Origin: Massilia aquatica | Lineage (GTDB): Bacteria > Pseudomonadota > Gammaproteobacteria > Burkholderiales > Burkholderiaceae_D | Assembly (NCBI RefSeq): GCF_011682045.1 | Contig: NZ_VVIW01000012.1 | Span: 124,001 to 188,000, forward strand | Direction of reading: 5' to 3' | Length of the DNA: 64,000 nucleotides | Notes under the pieces: model-generated | Databases searched by the model: none | Seen by the model: only the letters and a program-made list of their open reading frames with translations | What the model was told of the DNA's origin: nothing | Translations under genes and position numbers: made by a program | Part shown: positions 30,337 through 39,102 of the stretch, piece by piece | How the letters are laid out: each line of letters begins with the position of its first letter | Numbering within the stretch: position 1 is the first letter of the stretch

Positions 30337-30732
30337 ATGCTTTCTGTAACCGAGCTCCACGAACTGTCGGTAACGCGTCTGCGCGAGGCAACAGCACTTT
30401 TCATTGCCAAGGAATATTCCGGCTCCGTTTATCTCAGCGGCTACGCGGTAGAGCTGACGTTCAAAAGAAAAATTTGCGTGGTACTCAACTGGGAGGGATT
30501 TCCGGAAACACGGTCAGAATTCAATGGACTCCACTCCTTCAAGATTCATGACCTGAAACTACTCGCGTTTCTGGCAGGTTTAACCGAAGTCTTGGGAACC
30601 AAATACGTCCACGCGTGGTCAGACGTAATGACATGGTCGCCGGACGACCGCTATCGCCGTCCCGCCACCCTCAACGCGGATCATGCCAGAAAAATGCTGG
30701 CGGCCGCATCGCACTTGGTGAGCAACCTATGA
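30337..30732 (+). CDS. HEPN-like protein, module 2
   Basis: A 131-residue paralogue of the gene at 29442, with YLSGYAVELTFKRKICVVL, the FKIHDLKLLAFLAGL segment and SPDDRYRRPATLNADHARKM followed by an intact helical C-terminus. HEPN-family helical bundles are common in RNase toxins and RNA-processing partners. The stop overlaps the start of the partner gene at 30729 (ATGA), a tight coupling expected of obligate partners. A GGAG ribosome site sits at 30327-30330. Confidence 0.65.
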   Translation: MLSVTELHELSVTRLREATALFIAKEYSGSVYLSGYAVELTFKRKICVVLNWEGFPETRSEFNGLHSFKIHDLKLLAFLAGLTEVLGTKYVHAWSDVMTWSPDDRYRRPATLNADHARKMLAAASHLVSNL

Positions 30733-31112
30733 ACACGTTCACAGACAAACTACTGACTCTGGAAGAAAGCATTGCGCGGCAAAAAGGCCCATTCATCCTG
30801 TTCGCGGTATTGAAAGAGTACCGTATGGTGGACTCCTGGGATCTGGTCGTCTCTGCGGAATGGATCGAATACGACATTGCAGGCGCCATCGAATTCATCG
30901 CAAAACAGCTCTACAAAACCTTTCCCATTGCCGAGCGCAAGATCATGCGTATTGCGACCGTCGCGCCGGACAATCCCGATCTTCTCGACCTGCTCGATCA
31001 ATACGAAGCCGACCATGAAGTCAAGCGTATGCGCCGCGGTACCTATTTTCAGCACACCATCGATCAAGGATACCTGTTCACGGCGCGCCGGCGCACAACC
31101 GAGCCGGGCTGA
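30729..31112 (+). CDS. HEPN partner protein, module 2
   Basis: A 127-residue protein of unknown family. The N-terminus EESIARQKGPFILFAVLKEY leads into a mixed alpha/beta region (DSWDLVVSAEWIEYDIAGAI, KIMRIATVAPDNPDLLDLL) and a basic C-terminus (HEVKRMRRGTYF, then DQGYLFTARRR). It is homologous to the frameshifted partner of module 1. The ATG at 30729 overlaps the HEPN stop. A role as antidote or co-factor of the HEPN protein is an inference from the paired, duplicated arrangement only. Confidence 0.65.
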   Translation: MNTFTDKLLTLEESIARQKGPFILFAVLKEYRMVDSWDLVVSAEWIEYDIAGAIEFIAKQLYKTFPIAERKIMRIATVAPDNPDLLDLLDQYEADHEVKRMRRGTYFQHTIDQGYLFTARRRTTEPG

Positions 31113-31148
31113 CCCGCTACCCGGACCCGCCGCGCAGCGCCCGCCGCC

Positions 31149-31811
31149 TTACACCCCGTAGCGCGTCCGGTACGCCGCCACCGCATCCTTGTACTGCGCC
31201 ATCTCCGGATCGGCCCCTGCCGCGTTCAGGTAAGTGAACAAATCTTCCAGATTCCCGATCGACACCACCGGAATATTGAACTCCTGGCTGACCTGCTGCA
31301 CCGCCGAACTCGGCGACAATGCGCCATCCGCGCCCGAGCGCTCCATGCGGTCGAGCGCGATCAGCACGGCGCACGGCTCGGCGCCGGCGGCGCGGATCAT
31401 ATCGACCGATTCGCGCACCGAGGTGCCGGCCGAAATCACGTCGTCGATAATCACGACCTTGCCCGCCAGCTTGGCGCCGACGATGGTGCCGCCTTCGCCA
31501 TGGTCCTTGGCTTCCTTGCGGTTGTAGGCGAATGAAGTGTTGTGCCCCTTGCCCGCCAGCGCCACCGCCGTGGCCGACGCCAGGGTGATGCCCTTGTAGG
31601 CCGGTCCGAACAGCATGTCGAACTCGATGCCCGAGTCGATCAGGGTCTGGGCGTAGAACTGGGCCAGCTGGGCCAGGGTGGCGCCGTCATGGAACAGGCC
31701 GGCATTGAAGAAATACGGCGACAGGCGGCCAGCCTTGGTGGTGAACTCGCCGAAGCGCAACACGCCCGCCGACACCGAAAACGCGATAAACTGTTGGCGC
31801 AAATTATTCAC
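31149..31811 (-). CDS. pyrE: Orotate phosphoribosyltransferase
   Basis: A 220-residue type I phosphoribosyltransferase that makes OMP from orotate and PRPP in pyrimidine synthesis. Visible motifs are FTTKAGRLSPYFFNAG, the GPAYKGITLAS segment, FAYNRKEAKDHGEGG (catalytic loop) and the PRPP-binding VVIIDDVISAGTSVRES. Its length is normal. It is divergent from exodeoxyribonuclease III. The 67-bp gap contains a GTGGCG/CGCCAC inverted repeat (31839-31858) around a TATTTTA core that could be a shared promoter or operator. Confidence 0.96.
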   Translation of the reverse strand: MNNLRQQFIAFSVSAGVLRFGEFTTKAGRLSPYFFNAGLFHDGATLAQLAQFYAQTLIDSGIEFDMLFGPAYKGITLASATAVALAGKGHNTSFAYNRKEAKDHGEGGTIVGAKLAGKVVIIDDVISAGTSVRESVDMIRAAGAEPCAVLIALDRMERSGADGALSPSSAVQQVSQEFNIPVVSIGNLEDLFTYLNAAGADPEMAQYKDAVAAYRTRYGV

Positions 31812-31878
31812 GACGACCTCATTTGTTCATATAGAAAAGTGGCGCTATTTTACGCCACCCTCCTCACCCCCTGGAACC

Positions 31879-32649
31879 ATGCCAAAAATTATTTCCGCGA
31901 ACCTGAACGGGATCCGCTCCGCCCACAAGAAAGGCTTTTTCAACTGGATGGCGAACCAGACCGCCGATTTCGTCTGCGTCCAGGAGCTCAAGGCGCAGTT
32001 GCCCGACATGACCGAGGAATTCCTGATGCCGGGTGGTTATCACGGCCATTTCCATTACGCCGAGAAAAAGGGCTACTCCGGCACCGGCATCTACAGCAAG
32101 GTGGCGCCAGATGCCGTGCGCATCGGTTTCGGCAGCCCCGAATTCGATGCCGAAGGCCGCTACGTGCGCGCCGATTTCGGCAACCTGACCATCATTTCGG
32201 TCTATTGCCCGTCCGGTTCTTCTTCGCCGGAACGCCAGGAAGCCAAGTTCCGTTTCATGGAACTATTCTTGCCGCACCTGCTGGAATTGCGCGCCGAAGG
32301 CCGCGAAGTGGTCATCTGCGGCGACTGGAACATCGCCCACAACGAGATCGACCTGAAGAACTTTAAAGGCAACAAGAAGAATTCGGGCTTCCTGCCGGAA
32401 GAACGCGCCTGGCTGACACGGATTTTCGATGAAGTCGGTTTTGTCGACGTGCATCGCGGCATCGACAAGCGTCCCGAGCAATACACCTGGTGGAGCAACC
32501 GCGGCCAGGCCTACGCCAAGAATGTCGGCTGGCGTATTGATTATCACGTGGCAACGCCCGGCATCGCGGCGCGGGCCAAGGAAGTGTTCATTTACAAGGA
32601 TGAGCGCTTTTCGGATCACGCCCCGCTGATCATCGATTACCGCCTCTAA
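31879..32649 (+). CDS. xth: Exodeoxyribonuclease III
   Basis: A 256-residue metal-dependent AP endonuclease/3' exonuclease of the ExoA/XthA family, for base-excision repair. Catalytic residues are visible: Glu36 in CVQELKAQ, the Asp/Asn in CGDWNIAHNEID, and the C-terminal DHAPLIIDY His. YDGHFHYAEKKGYSGTGIY-type sequence and the TWWSNRGQAYAKNVGWRID segment place it in the XthA group. The ATG at 31879 starts at MPKIISANLNGIRS. Confidence 0.95.
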   Translation: MPKIISANLNGIRSAHKKGFFNWMANQTADFVCVQELKAQLPDMTEEFLMPGGYHGHFHYAEKKGYSGTGIYSKVAPDAVRIGFGSPEFDAEGRYVRADFGNLTIISVYCPSGSSSPERQEAKFRFMELFLPHLLELRAEGREVVICGDWNIAHNEIDLKNFKGNKKNSGFLPEERAWLTRIFDEVGFVDVHRGIDKRPEQYTWWSNRGQAYAKNVGWRIDYHVATPGIAARAKEVFIYKDERFSDHAPLIIDYRL

Positions 32650-32656
32650 AGGCAAG

Positions 32657-33565
32657 CTACAGGATGCGCTCGCTCTCGAAGCGGCGCGCCCGGCCCGTCA
32701 AGGGATCGTCGAAGCCGATTGCGCGTGCCAGCAGCTTGAGCGGGTTGGCAAAATCGTCGCCCTTGCACGGCAGCGCCTCGGGGTAAAACGCGTCGTTCAT
32801 GATCGGCGCGCCCAGCGCGGCCATGTGCACCCGCAACTGATGCTTGCGGCCCGTATGCGGCTGCAAGCGGTACAGCATGGCATCACCCCGGGCTCCGATG
32901 ACATCGACCACGCTCTCCGAATTCGGCTCGCCCTCCACTTCCTGCATGCGGAAGAACGGCTCCCCCTCCACCATGCGGCTGCGGTGCACCAGCGGAAACG
33001 TCAACCACGGCAAGGGTGCGGCCAGCGCTTCGTACTCCTTGTGCACGCTGCGCTTCTGGAACAGCGACTGGTAGGCGCCGCGGGTGGCTTCCTGGTGCGA
33101 AAAAATCACCACCCCGGCCGTTTCGCGGTCGAGCCGGTGAATCGGGGTGAGCTGGGTCAGCCCCGTTTTGTTTTTCAGGCGCACCAGCAAGGTTTCGTGC
33201 AGGAAGCGTCCACCGGGCGTCATCGGCAGGAAATGCGGCTTGTCGACCACCAGCAGATGGTCGTCGCGAAACAGGATCTGTTCCTCGAAAGGAATGGGCG
33301 TCTCGGCCTCGAGCTCGCGGTAATACCAGATGCGCATGCCACGCTTGAGCATGCTGTCGGGCCCGAGCACGGCGCCAGCGGCGTCGACCACCTCGCCGCG
33401 CACCATACGGTCGCGCCAGACCACCTCGTCCACATCGGCAAAATGGCGCGTCAGGAAGGCCAGCGCGCCATCGGCCGGATTGTGGTCGAGCCACAAATAA
33501 CTGGGCGCCACGCCATCGCGGATGGGCAGCGGAACGTGCGCGTTGGCGTCGGCCTGGCGTCCCAT
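32657..33565 (-). CDS. RluA-family RNA pseudouridine synthase
   Basis: A 302-residue pseudouridine synthase. An S4-like or short N-terminal segment is followed by the catalytic domain with PIHRLDRETAGVVIFS, which carries the catalytic Asp, and LQPHTGRKHQLRVHMAALG near the C-terminus. FEEQILFRDDHLLVVDKPHF is typical of the RluA/TruC group. Which rRNA or tRNA uridine it modifies is not decided by sequence. The ATG directly follows the stop codon of the M48 protease (TAAATG), so the two are coupled. Confidence 0.9.
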   Translation of the reverse strand: MGRQADANAHVPLPIRDGVAPSYLWLDHNPADGALAFLTRHFADVDEVVWRDRMVRGEVVDAAGAVLGPDSMLKRGMRIWYYRELEAETPIPFEEQILFRDDHLLVVDKPHFLPMTPGGRFLHETLLVRLKNKTGLTQLTPIHRLDRETAGVVIFSHQEATRGAYQSLFQKRSVHKEYEALAAPLPWLTFPLVHRSRMVEGEPFFRMQEVEGEPNSESVVDVIGARGDAMLYRLQPHTGRKHQLRVHMAALGAPIMNDAFYPEALPCKGDDFANPLKLLARAIGFDDPLTGRARRFESERIL

Positions 33566-34492
33566 TTATTGCATTGCGGTGGTGCGGTACGGCGGCAGCT
33601 GCGCCACCGGCGTGTTCTGGCTGCGCGCGTACAGCGGCAACAGCACGTTCATGTGCGCCTGCATCTGGCGGATGCGTTCCTTGCCGCCCGGGTGGGTCGA
33701 GAGCCAGGCCGGCGGCGCGCCATTGTTTTGCGCCGCCATTTTTTGCCACAGGATAATGCCGGCACGCGGATCGAAACCGGCGCGCGCGGCCAGATCCAGG
33801 CCGATCAGGTCGGCCTCGCGTTCATCGTCGCGCGAAAATTTGAGCGAGGCGAACTGCGCGCCATACTGGGCCACGGTGTCGGTCGTGCCCGGGTCGAGCC
33901 CGAACACGGAAGCGATGATGGCGCCGCCCAGGCGCGCGCCCACGTTGGTCGCGGTCGACTTGACCGTCTGTCCGCGCCCGTGTTCGCGCAGCGCGTGCGA
34001 GATTTCGTGGCCCATGATGGCCGCCACTTCATCGTCGGTCAGGTTCAGCTTGGTGAGGATGCCGCTGAAAAACGCAATCCGCCCGCCCGGCATGCAAAAC
34101 GCATTGACCTGGTCGGACGAGAGCAGGTTGACCTGCCAGTTCCACCTGGCCGCTTCCGGATTCCAGCGCGTGGCGTAGGGAATGATGCGCTTGGCGATGC
34201 CGCGCAGGCGAATCACCTGCGGATGGTCGTCCGGCACCAGCGCGCCCTTCTGCTGGGCCTGGCCCATCAGTTGCGTGTACTGCTGCGCCGCTTCCTCGTT
34301 CATGCGCTCGGCCGAGGCCAGCTTGCGGTAGGCCGGCATCTTGCGCACCTGGATGCCATCCTGCACCGACGCCGCGCTCTTGCCCGAGGCCTCGGTTTTG
34401 ATCGGCGCCGGCAAGGGCTGGGCGCTGGCCACGCCGGATACGCTGGACAGGCTGAGCGCCACGGCCAGCAACATTGGTCTGATCTTTTTCAT
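33566..34492 (-). CDS. M48 family periplasmic metalloprotease
   Basis: A 308-residue secreted zinc protease. A signal peptide (about 1-24, ending ASA) precedes the peptidase domain with HEISH (162-166) and the third ligand Glu in DDEREADLIG (about 223). The family includes the envelope quality-control enzymes LoiP and BepA; the TPR domain of BepA is absent, so LoiP-like is the better comparison. It is followed without a gap by the pseudouridine synthase gene. Confidence 0.92.
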   Translation of the reverse strand: MKKIRPMLLAVALSLSSVSGVASAQPLPAPIKTEASGKSAASVQDGIQVRKMPAYRKLASAERMNEEAAQQYTQLMGQAQQKGALVPDDHPQVIRLRGIAKRIIPYATRWNPEAARWNWQVNLLSSDQVNAFCMPGGRIAFFSGILTKLNLTDDEVAAIMGHEISHALREHGRGQTVKSTATNVGARLGGAIIASVFGLDPGTTDTVAQYGAQFASLKFSRDDEREADLIGLDLAARAGFDPRAGIILWQKMAAQNNGAPPAWLSTHPGGKERIRQMQAHMNVLLPLYARSQNTPVAQLPPYRTTAMQ

Positions 34493-34585
34493 GTGTCGTT
34501 TCTATGCTGTGTATTTGATAACAACATCATCGCAGGAAAGCGGCGAAACGCGCACACGATAAGCGCGCCGCTTTGCTGCGTGATG

Positions 34586-35218
34586 TCATGCCGCCGGGAG
34601 TGCCTGCGCCGGCCGCACCTTCTTGCGCAGCCGGAATACCGCCAGGCTGCCGCGCAGGTTGGGCAGGAACGAAACCGGCTTGCCATCGGCCAGCGCCACC
34701 CGCTCCAACACTTCGAGGCCGCATTCTTCCGCCAGTTCCTCGAAATCGTAAATGGTCGCGCAGCGCACGTTGGGCGTGTCGTACCACTGGTACGGCAGCG
34801 ACTTGGAGACCGGCATGCGGCCGCGAAGCAGCGCCATGCGGTGCGGCCAGTAGGCGAAATTGGGGAACGAGACGATCGCTTCGGCGCCGACCCGCACGAT
34901 ATCGCGCAGCAGCGCTTCGACATGCTGCATCATCTGCAGCGACGACAGGCACAGGACCGTGTCGAAGGAATTATCAGAAAACAGGCCGAGGCCTTTTTCC
35001 ATGTCCTGCTGGATCACGTTGATGCCGCGCCGCGCGCTGGCCAGCAGCGAATCGTCGGCGATTTCGATGCCATAGCCGGTGCAGCCCTTGCCGCTCTGGA
35101 GATAACGCAGCATGGCGCCGTCGCCGCAGCCCACGTCGAGCACGTGCGACTGCTCCGGCACCCAGTGCGCGATGAACGCCAGATCGGGGCGCAGGCTGGA
35201 GAGGTCTTCAAAATTCAT
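34586..35218 (-). CDS. metW: Methionine biosynthesis protein MetW
   Basis: A 210-residue class I SAM methyltransferase-fold protein with [15 protein letters not shown] (SAM motif I), [18 protein letters not shown] and [20 protein letters not shown], all characteristic of MetW. MetW forms a complex with MetX that raises homoserine acyltransferase activity. The ATG at 35218 overlaps the metX stop codon (ATGA), fitting a stoichiometric pair. Confidence 0.94.
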   Translation of the reverse strand: MNFEDLSSLRPDLAFIAHWVPEQSHVLDVGCGDGAMLRYLQSGKGCTGYGIEIADDSLLASARRGINVIQQDMEKGLGLFSDNSFDTVLCLSSLQMMQHVEALLRDIVRVGAEAIVSFPNFAYWPHRMALLRGRMPVSKSLPYQWYDTPNVRCATIYDFEELAEECGLEVLERVALADGKPVSFLPNLRGSLAVFRLRKKVRPAQALPAA

Positions 35219-36369
35219 GCTTGCCCTTTCACCGGCATGGCTTCCCAGATGCGCTGGTAGTAAGCGCGCACCATGTTCATGTACCGCTCGTCCTCGAGCA
35301 GGAAGGCGTCGTGGCCGTGGGGGGCGTCGATTTCGGCGTAAGTCACGCGGCGCCGGTTGCATACCAGCGCCTCGACGATCTCGCGCGAGCGCTCGGGCGA
35401 AAAGCGCCAGTCGGTAGTGAACGAGGCGACGAAGAAGTCGGCCGTGGTACGGGCCAGCGCGCGCGTGAGCGAACCGCCGAATTCGCGCGCCGGATCAAAA
35501 TAATCGAGCGCCTTGGTGATCAGGAGGTAGGTATTGGCATCGAAATACTCCGAGAACTTGTCGCCCTGGTAGCGCAGGTAGGATTCGATCTCGAAGTCGA
35601 TGCCGAAGTCGAATTTGTACGCGTTGGTCTCGGCCGCGTTGCGGAGCTTGCGGCCGAATTTTTCGGCCATGTCGTCGTTCGAGAGGTAGGTGATGTGGCC
35701 GACCATGCGCGCCACCCGCAGGCCGTTTTTCGGCACCACGCCGTGCGCGTAGAAGTCGCCGCCACAATAATCCGGGTCCGACAGGATCGCCTGGCGCGCC
35801 ACGTCGTTGAAGGCGATGTTCTGCGCCGACAGCTTGGGGGTGGAGGCGATGACGACGCAGTGGCGCAGGCGGTCGGGGAACATGATGCTCCACGCGAGCG
35901 CCTGCATGCCGCCGAGCGAGCCGCCCATGACGGCGGCGAACTGCGCGATGCCAAGGGCGTCGGCCAGGCGCGCCTGGGCGGCGACCCAGTCTTCCACCGT
36001 CACCACCGGGAAGGAGGCGCCGTAGGGTTTATTGGTGGCCGGATTGAGGTGCATCGGACCGGTCGAGCCGAAGCAGGAGCCGAGGTTGTTCACGCCAATG
36101 ACGAAGAAGCGGTCGGTGTCGAGCGGTTTGCCGGGTCCGACCATGCTGTTCCACCAGCCGGTGCTTTTCGGGTCGCCCTCGTAGGTGCCGGCCACGTGGT
36201 GCGAGGCGTTCAGGGCGTGGCAGACCAGCACCGCGTTCGACTTGTCGGCGTTGAGGGTGCCGTAGGTTTCGTACACCAGGGTGTAATCGGCCAGGGCGCC
36301 ACCGCCCTGCAACCGCAGCGGTTCGGCAAAGCGCATCGCTTGCGGGGAGACTATTCCAATGGATGACAT
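35215..36369 (-). CDS. metX: Homoserine O-acyltransferase MetX
   Basis: A 384-residue alpha/beta-hydrolase-fold enzyme that acylates homoserine in methionine synthesis. The nucleophile Ser151 is in [12 protein letters not shown], the catalytic His near the C-terminus is in PHGHDAFL, and the N-terminal [14 protein letters not shown] segment is typical. Acetyl versus succinyl specificity was not assigned. The start at 36369 ([10 protein letters not shown]) is the first Met with homology; an upstream reading runs into a REPIN-like repeat. No SAM riboswitch was recognised upstream. Confidence 0.95.
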   Translation of the reverse strand: MSSIGIVSPQAMRFAEPLRLQGGGALADYTLVYETYGTLNADKSNAVLVCHALNASHHVAGTYEGDPKSTGWWNSMVGPGKPLDTDRFFVIGVNNLGSCFGSTGPMHLNPATNKPYGASFPVVTVEDWVAAQARLADALGIAQFAAVMGGSLGGMQALAWSIMFPDRLRHCVVIASTPKLSAQNIAFNDVARQAILSDPDYCGGDFYAHGVVPKNGLRVARMVGHITYLSNDDMAEKFGRKLRNAAETNAYKFDFGIDFEIESYLRYQGDKFSEYFDANTYLLITKALDYFDPAREFGGSLTRALARTTADFFVASFTTDWRFSPERSREIVEALVCNRRRVTYAEIDAPHGHDAFLLEDERYMNMVRAYYQRIWEAMPVKGQA

Positions 36370-36407
36370 GAGACTTAAAAGAATGATTAAAGCCACTGCC
36401 CTGAACG

Positions 36408-36487
36408 CCGTCTTCCCCGCGAAGGCGGGGATCCATAGCACCTTTGCTCAAAGGTGCCATGGGTTCCCGCCTTCGCGGGAATGACGG
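36408..36487. repeat. 80-bp REPIN-like inverted repeat
   Basis: Arms 36408-36445 and 36450-36487 match at 33 of 38 positions around a 4-base loop (GCTC). Each arm contains CCCGCGAAGGCGGG, itself a palindrome of the type found in many proteobacterial REP sequences. It lies between the end of ptsI and the start of metX. It could fold in RNA and limit read-through from the PTS operon, but there is no T tract. Confidence 0.75.
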
Positions 36488-36553
36488 TTTTCAGGTTCGA
36501 GGTAAAACGGAGAGCTGCATCGCAACGATAGGGACCAAGCTACCAGAAGCCAA

Positions 36554-38305
36554 TTAAATCACCTGTAACTGCTGCACCGCCTCCACAATCGCGTGCGGCT
36601 CGGTGGTGCGTAAAATCTTGCGCGTTTGCGGGGTGATCGTACTCAGGTCGCAATTGAGGATCTCCTGCTTGACCGACAGCAGCTGCGCCGGATGCATCGA
36701 GAATTCGCGCAATCCCATGCCCAGCAACAGGCGCGTCAACTTCACGTCGCCGGCCATTTCGCCGCACACCGCCACATCGATCCCGGCCTTCTTCCCCGCC
36801 GAAATGGTCATCGCGATCAGCTGCAAAATGGCCGGGTGCAGCGGGTCGTACAAGTGCGCCACTTCGTAATCGACGCGGTCGATCGCCAGGGTGTACTGAA
36901 TCAGGTCGTTGGTCCCGATCGACAGGAAGTTCATGCGCTTGACGAACATCGGCAGCGCCAGCGCGGCCGCCGGAATCTCGATCATGGCGCCGACGTCGAT
37001 CGCCGCATCGTACTTCTGCCCCGCCTCGCGCAGCTGCGCCTTGGCTTGCTCGACCATCGCCAGGCACTGATCGATCTCGAACACGTGCGACAGCATCGGG
37101 ATCAGCAAACGCACCTTGCCGAACGCCGACGCGCGCAGGATCGCGCGCAGCTGCGTTAAGAACAGCTGCGGCTCGGCCAGGCAATAGCGGATCGCGCGCA
37201 GGCCCAGCGCCGGATTGAGCGCGGTGTGCTCGGTCTGGTCGAGCGGCTTGTCGGCGCCGATGTCGAGCGTGCGAATCGTCACTGGCCGCCCCTTCATCGC
37301 CACCACCGCCTTGCGGTACTGCTCGAACTGTTCGTCCTCGCTCGGAATCTTGTGCGCCTGCCCGCTGCGGCCCATGAACAGGAACTCGGAGCGGAACAGG
37401 CCCACGCCTTCGGCCCCGCACTCGAGCGCGTGCGGGCAGTCGTCCGGCAGCTCGATATTGGCCAGCAAGGTAATGGTGGTGCCGTCGCGCGTGATGGCCG
37501 GGGTTTTCTTGAGCTTCGAGAGCTTCTTGCGCGCCTTGAGCATGGCCGCCTGGCGCGCCCGGTACTGCTCCAGCACCAGCGTGCTCGGATTGCAGATCAC
37601 CACGCCGGCGTCGCCGTCGATGATCACCCAGTCATCCTGCTCGATCAGTTGCGAGGCCTGCGACATGCCCACCGCCGCCGGAATATCGAGGCTGCGCGCC
37701 ACGATCGCCGTGTGCGAGTTCTGCCCGCCCACGTCAGTCACGAAACCGATGAACGAGCGGTCGCGAAACTGCAGCATGTCGGCCGGCGAGATGTCGTGCG
37801 CGACGACGATCATCTGCGGCTGGAATTCTTCGTCCGTCAAGGGCACCGGCGCCAGTTGGGCGGTGCCCATCAGGACCTTGAGCACGCGCTCGGCCACCTG
37901 CTGGATATCGGCCTTGCGCTCGCGCAGGTACGGGTCTTCGATTTCGTCGAACTGCGCCGACAGTTCGTCGATCTGCGTCACCAGCGCCCACTCGGCGTTG
38001 TAGTGGCGGGTGCGGATGATGTCGAGCGGCGCTTCCGAAATCATCGGGTCAGACAAGATCAGGGCGTGCACGTCGATGAAGGCGCCCAATTCGGTGGGCG
38101 CATCCTTGGGCAGGTCGGTCCACAGCGCCTGCAAGCCGCGATGCACTTCCGCCAGCGCGTCCTGCAGGCGCTTGACCTCCGCTTCGAGGTGTTCTTCGGC
38201 CACCAGGTAATGCTTGACGTCGAGCGCGGCGGGCGTGAGCAGGTGCGCGCGGCCGATCGAGATCCCGCGCGAGACGGGAATGCCGTGCAGCGTGAACGAT
38301 GCCAT
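36554..38305 (-). CDS. ptsI: PTS enzyme I (phosphoenolpyruvate-protein phosphotransferase)
   Basis: A 583-residue enzyme I that passes phosphate from PEP to HPr. The phospho-His198 lies in DVGGQNSHTAIVARS. The PEP-binding barrel has FRSEFLFMGR, RTLDIGADKPL and CGEMAGD. The C-terminus, MHPAQLLSVKQEIL, is normal. The start at 38305 (MASFTLHGIP) follows homology; an ATG at 38338 overlapping the ptsH stop (TAATG) would add 11 residues and is a real alternative. No sugar-specific EIIBC gene is near, which fits a regulatory PTS. Confidence 0.95.
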   Translation of the reverse strand: MASFTLHGIPVSRGISIGRAHLLTPAALDVKHYLVAEEHLEAEVKRLQDALAEVHRGLQALWTDLPKDAPTELGAFIDVHALILSDPMISEAPLDIIRTRHYNAEWALVTQIDELSAQFDEIEDPYLRERKADIQQVAERVLKVLMGTAQLAPVPLTDEEFQPQMIVVAHDISPADMLQFRDRSFIGFVTDVGGQNSHTAIVARSLDIPAAVGMSQASQLIEQDDWVIIDGDAGVVICNPSTLVLEQYRARQAAMLKARKKLSKLKKTPAITRDGTTITLLANIELPDDCPHALECGAEGVGLFRSEFLFMGRSGQAHKIPSEDEQFEQYRKAVVAMKGRPVTIRTLDIGADKPLDQTEHTALNPALGLRAIRYCLAEPQLFLTQLRAILRASAFGKVRLLIPMLSHVFEIDQCLAMVEQAKAQLREAGQKYDAAIDVGAMIEIPAAALALPMFVKRMNFLSIGTNDLIQYTLAIDRVDYEVAHLYDPLHPAILQLIAMTISAGKKAGIDVAVCGEMAGDVKLTRLLLGMGLREFSMHPAQLLSVKQEILNCDLSTITPQTRKILRTTEPHAIVEAVQQLQVI

Positions 38306-38337
38306 GGACATGCCGGTGGAGGTGCGCCCGACCGGCA

Positions 38338-38607
38338 TTACTCGCCTTCGCCGAATTTGTCGTTGATCAGCGCGGTGAGCGCCTCGACACATTCCTTTTC
38401 ATCGGCGCCATCGGCTTCCAGGGTGACCTTGGCGCCTTTGCCGGCGGCCAGCATCATCACGCCCATGATCGATTTGGCGTTGATGCGGCGCGCGTTACGC
38501 GTGAGCCAGACGTCGCTCGAAAACTTCGCCGCCAGCTGCGTGAATTTGGCGGAGGCGCGCGCATGCAAACCCAGCTTGTTGATAATTTCAAGATCTTGTT
38601 GAATCAT
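38338..38607 (-). CDS. ptsH: PTS phosphocarrier protein HPr
   Basis: An 89-residue HPr with the phospho-acceptor His15 in KLGLHARAS and the regulatory Ser46 in NAKSIMGVMML. It carries phosphate from enzyme I to the EIIA encoded just upstream. No HPr kinase gene is in the window, so use of Ser46 is unknown. It is part of the minus-strand series gshB-EIIA-ptsH-ptsI. Confidence 0.96.
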   Translation of the reverse strand: MIQQDLEIINKLGLHARASAKFTQLAAKFSSDVWLTRNARRINAKSIMGVMMLAAGKGAKVTLEADGADEKECVEALTALINDKFGEGE

Positions 38608-38682
38608 TTTTTTGTCGTCTCTTCACACGGATCGCACACCCGGTGGCCGCAGCCACCACCCTGGGGCTAAATACCCCTTCTT

Positions 38683-39090
38683 TTACGCCGGTCCTACCTT
38701 GATACGGTTATCGACCCGCACCGCCCCGCTCTGCGCGCCGGCCAGCGCCATCTCGACCACCACGTCGAGCGTGTCGCGCCGGTAGGTGATCGCGCGCAGC
38801 AGCATCGGCAGGCTGATGCCGGCGATGACTTCGACGCGCCCGGCGTCGGCCAGCGAATTGCAGCAGTTGGCCGGCGTGCCGCCCTTGATATCGGTGATCA
38901 CCAGCACGCCGGTGCCGTCATCGAGGCGGCAGATCGCCTGGCGCGCCAGCTCGTTCACCTCGGCCAGGTCCTGGTCGGCGGTGACGTCGATCGCCTCGAA
39001 ATGCTCGGTGGGGCCGCGGAACACGTGCGCCACCGCGGCGATAAACGCCTGGCCGAGCGGTGCATGGGTCATCAACAGAATGCCTACCAT
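38683..39090 (-). CDS. PTS EIIA component, mannose/fructose type
   Basis: A 135-residue EIIA of the mannose family. MVGILLMTHAPLGQAF places the phospho-acceptor His at position 9, and VLVITDIKGGTPANCCNSLA and ISLPMLLRAITYR are typical. With HPr and enzyme I but no permease, it probably acts as a phosphorylation-dependent regulator rather than in sugar uptake, as proposed for this conserved betaproteobacterial cluster. It lies 12 bp after gshB. Confidence 0.93.
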   Translation of the reverse strand: MVGILLMTHAPLGQAFIAAVAHVFRGPTEHFEAIDVTADQDLAEVNELARQAICRLDDGTGVLVITDIKGGTPANCCNSLADAGRVEVIAGISLPMLLRAITYRRDTLDVVVEMALAGAQSGAVRVDNRIKVGPA

Positions 39091-39102
39091 AATATGTCTG
39101 CC

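Noticed and set aside
32825-35260. Very long open reading frame (over 800 codons) on the plus strand
   Set aside because: It lies antisense to the pseudouridine synthase, M48 protease and metW genes, has a His/Arg/Gln-rich composition with no domain, and is the usual artefact of GC-rich codon usage. The same applies to long antisense frames at 7111-9054, 11477-14059, 26229-28541, 20452-21891 and 44208-46385.
36370-36553. Possible SAM riboswitch upstream of metX
   Set aside because: The leader is occupied by a REPIN-like hairpin and lacks the SAM-I/II core sequences as far as can be judged by eye.
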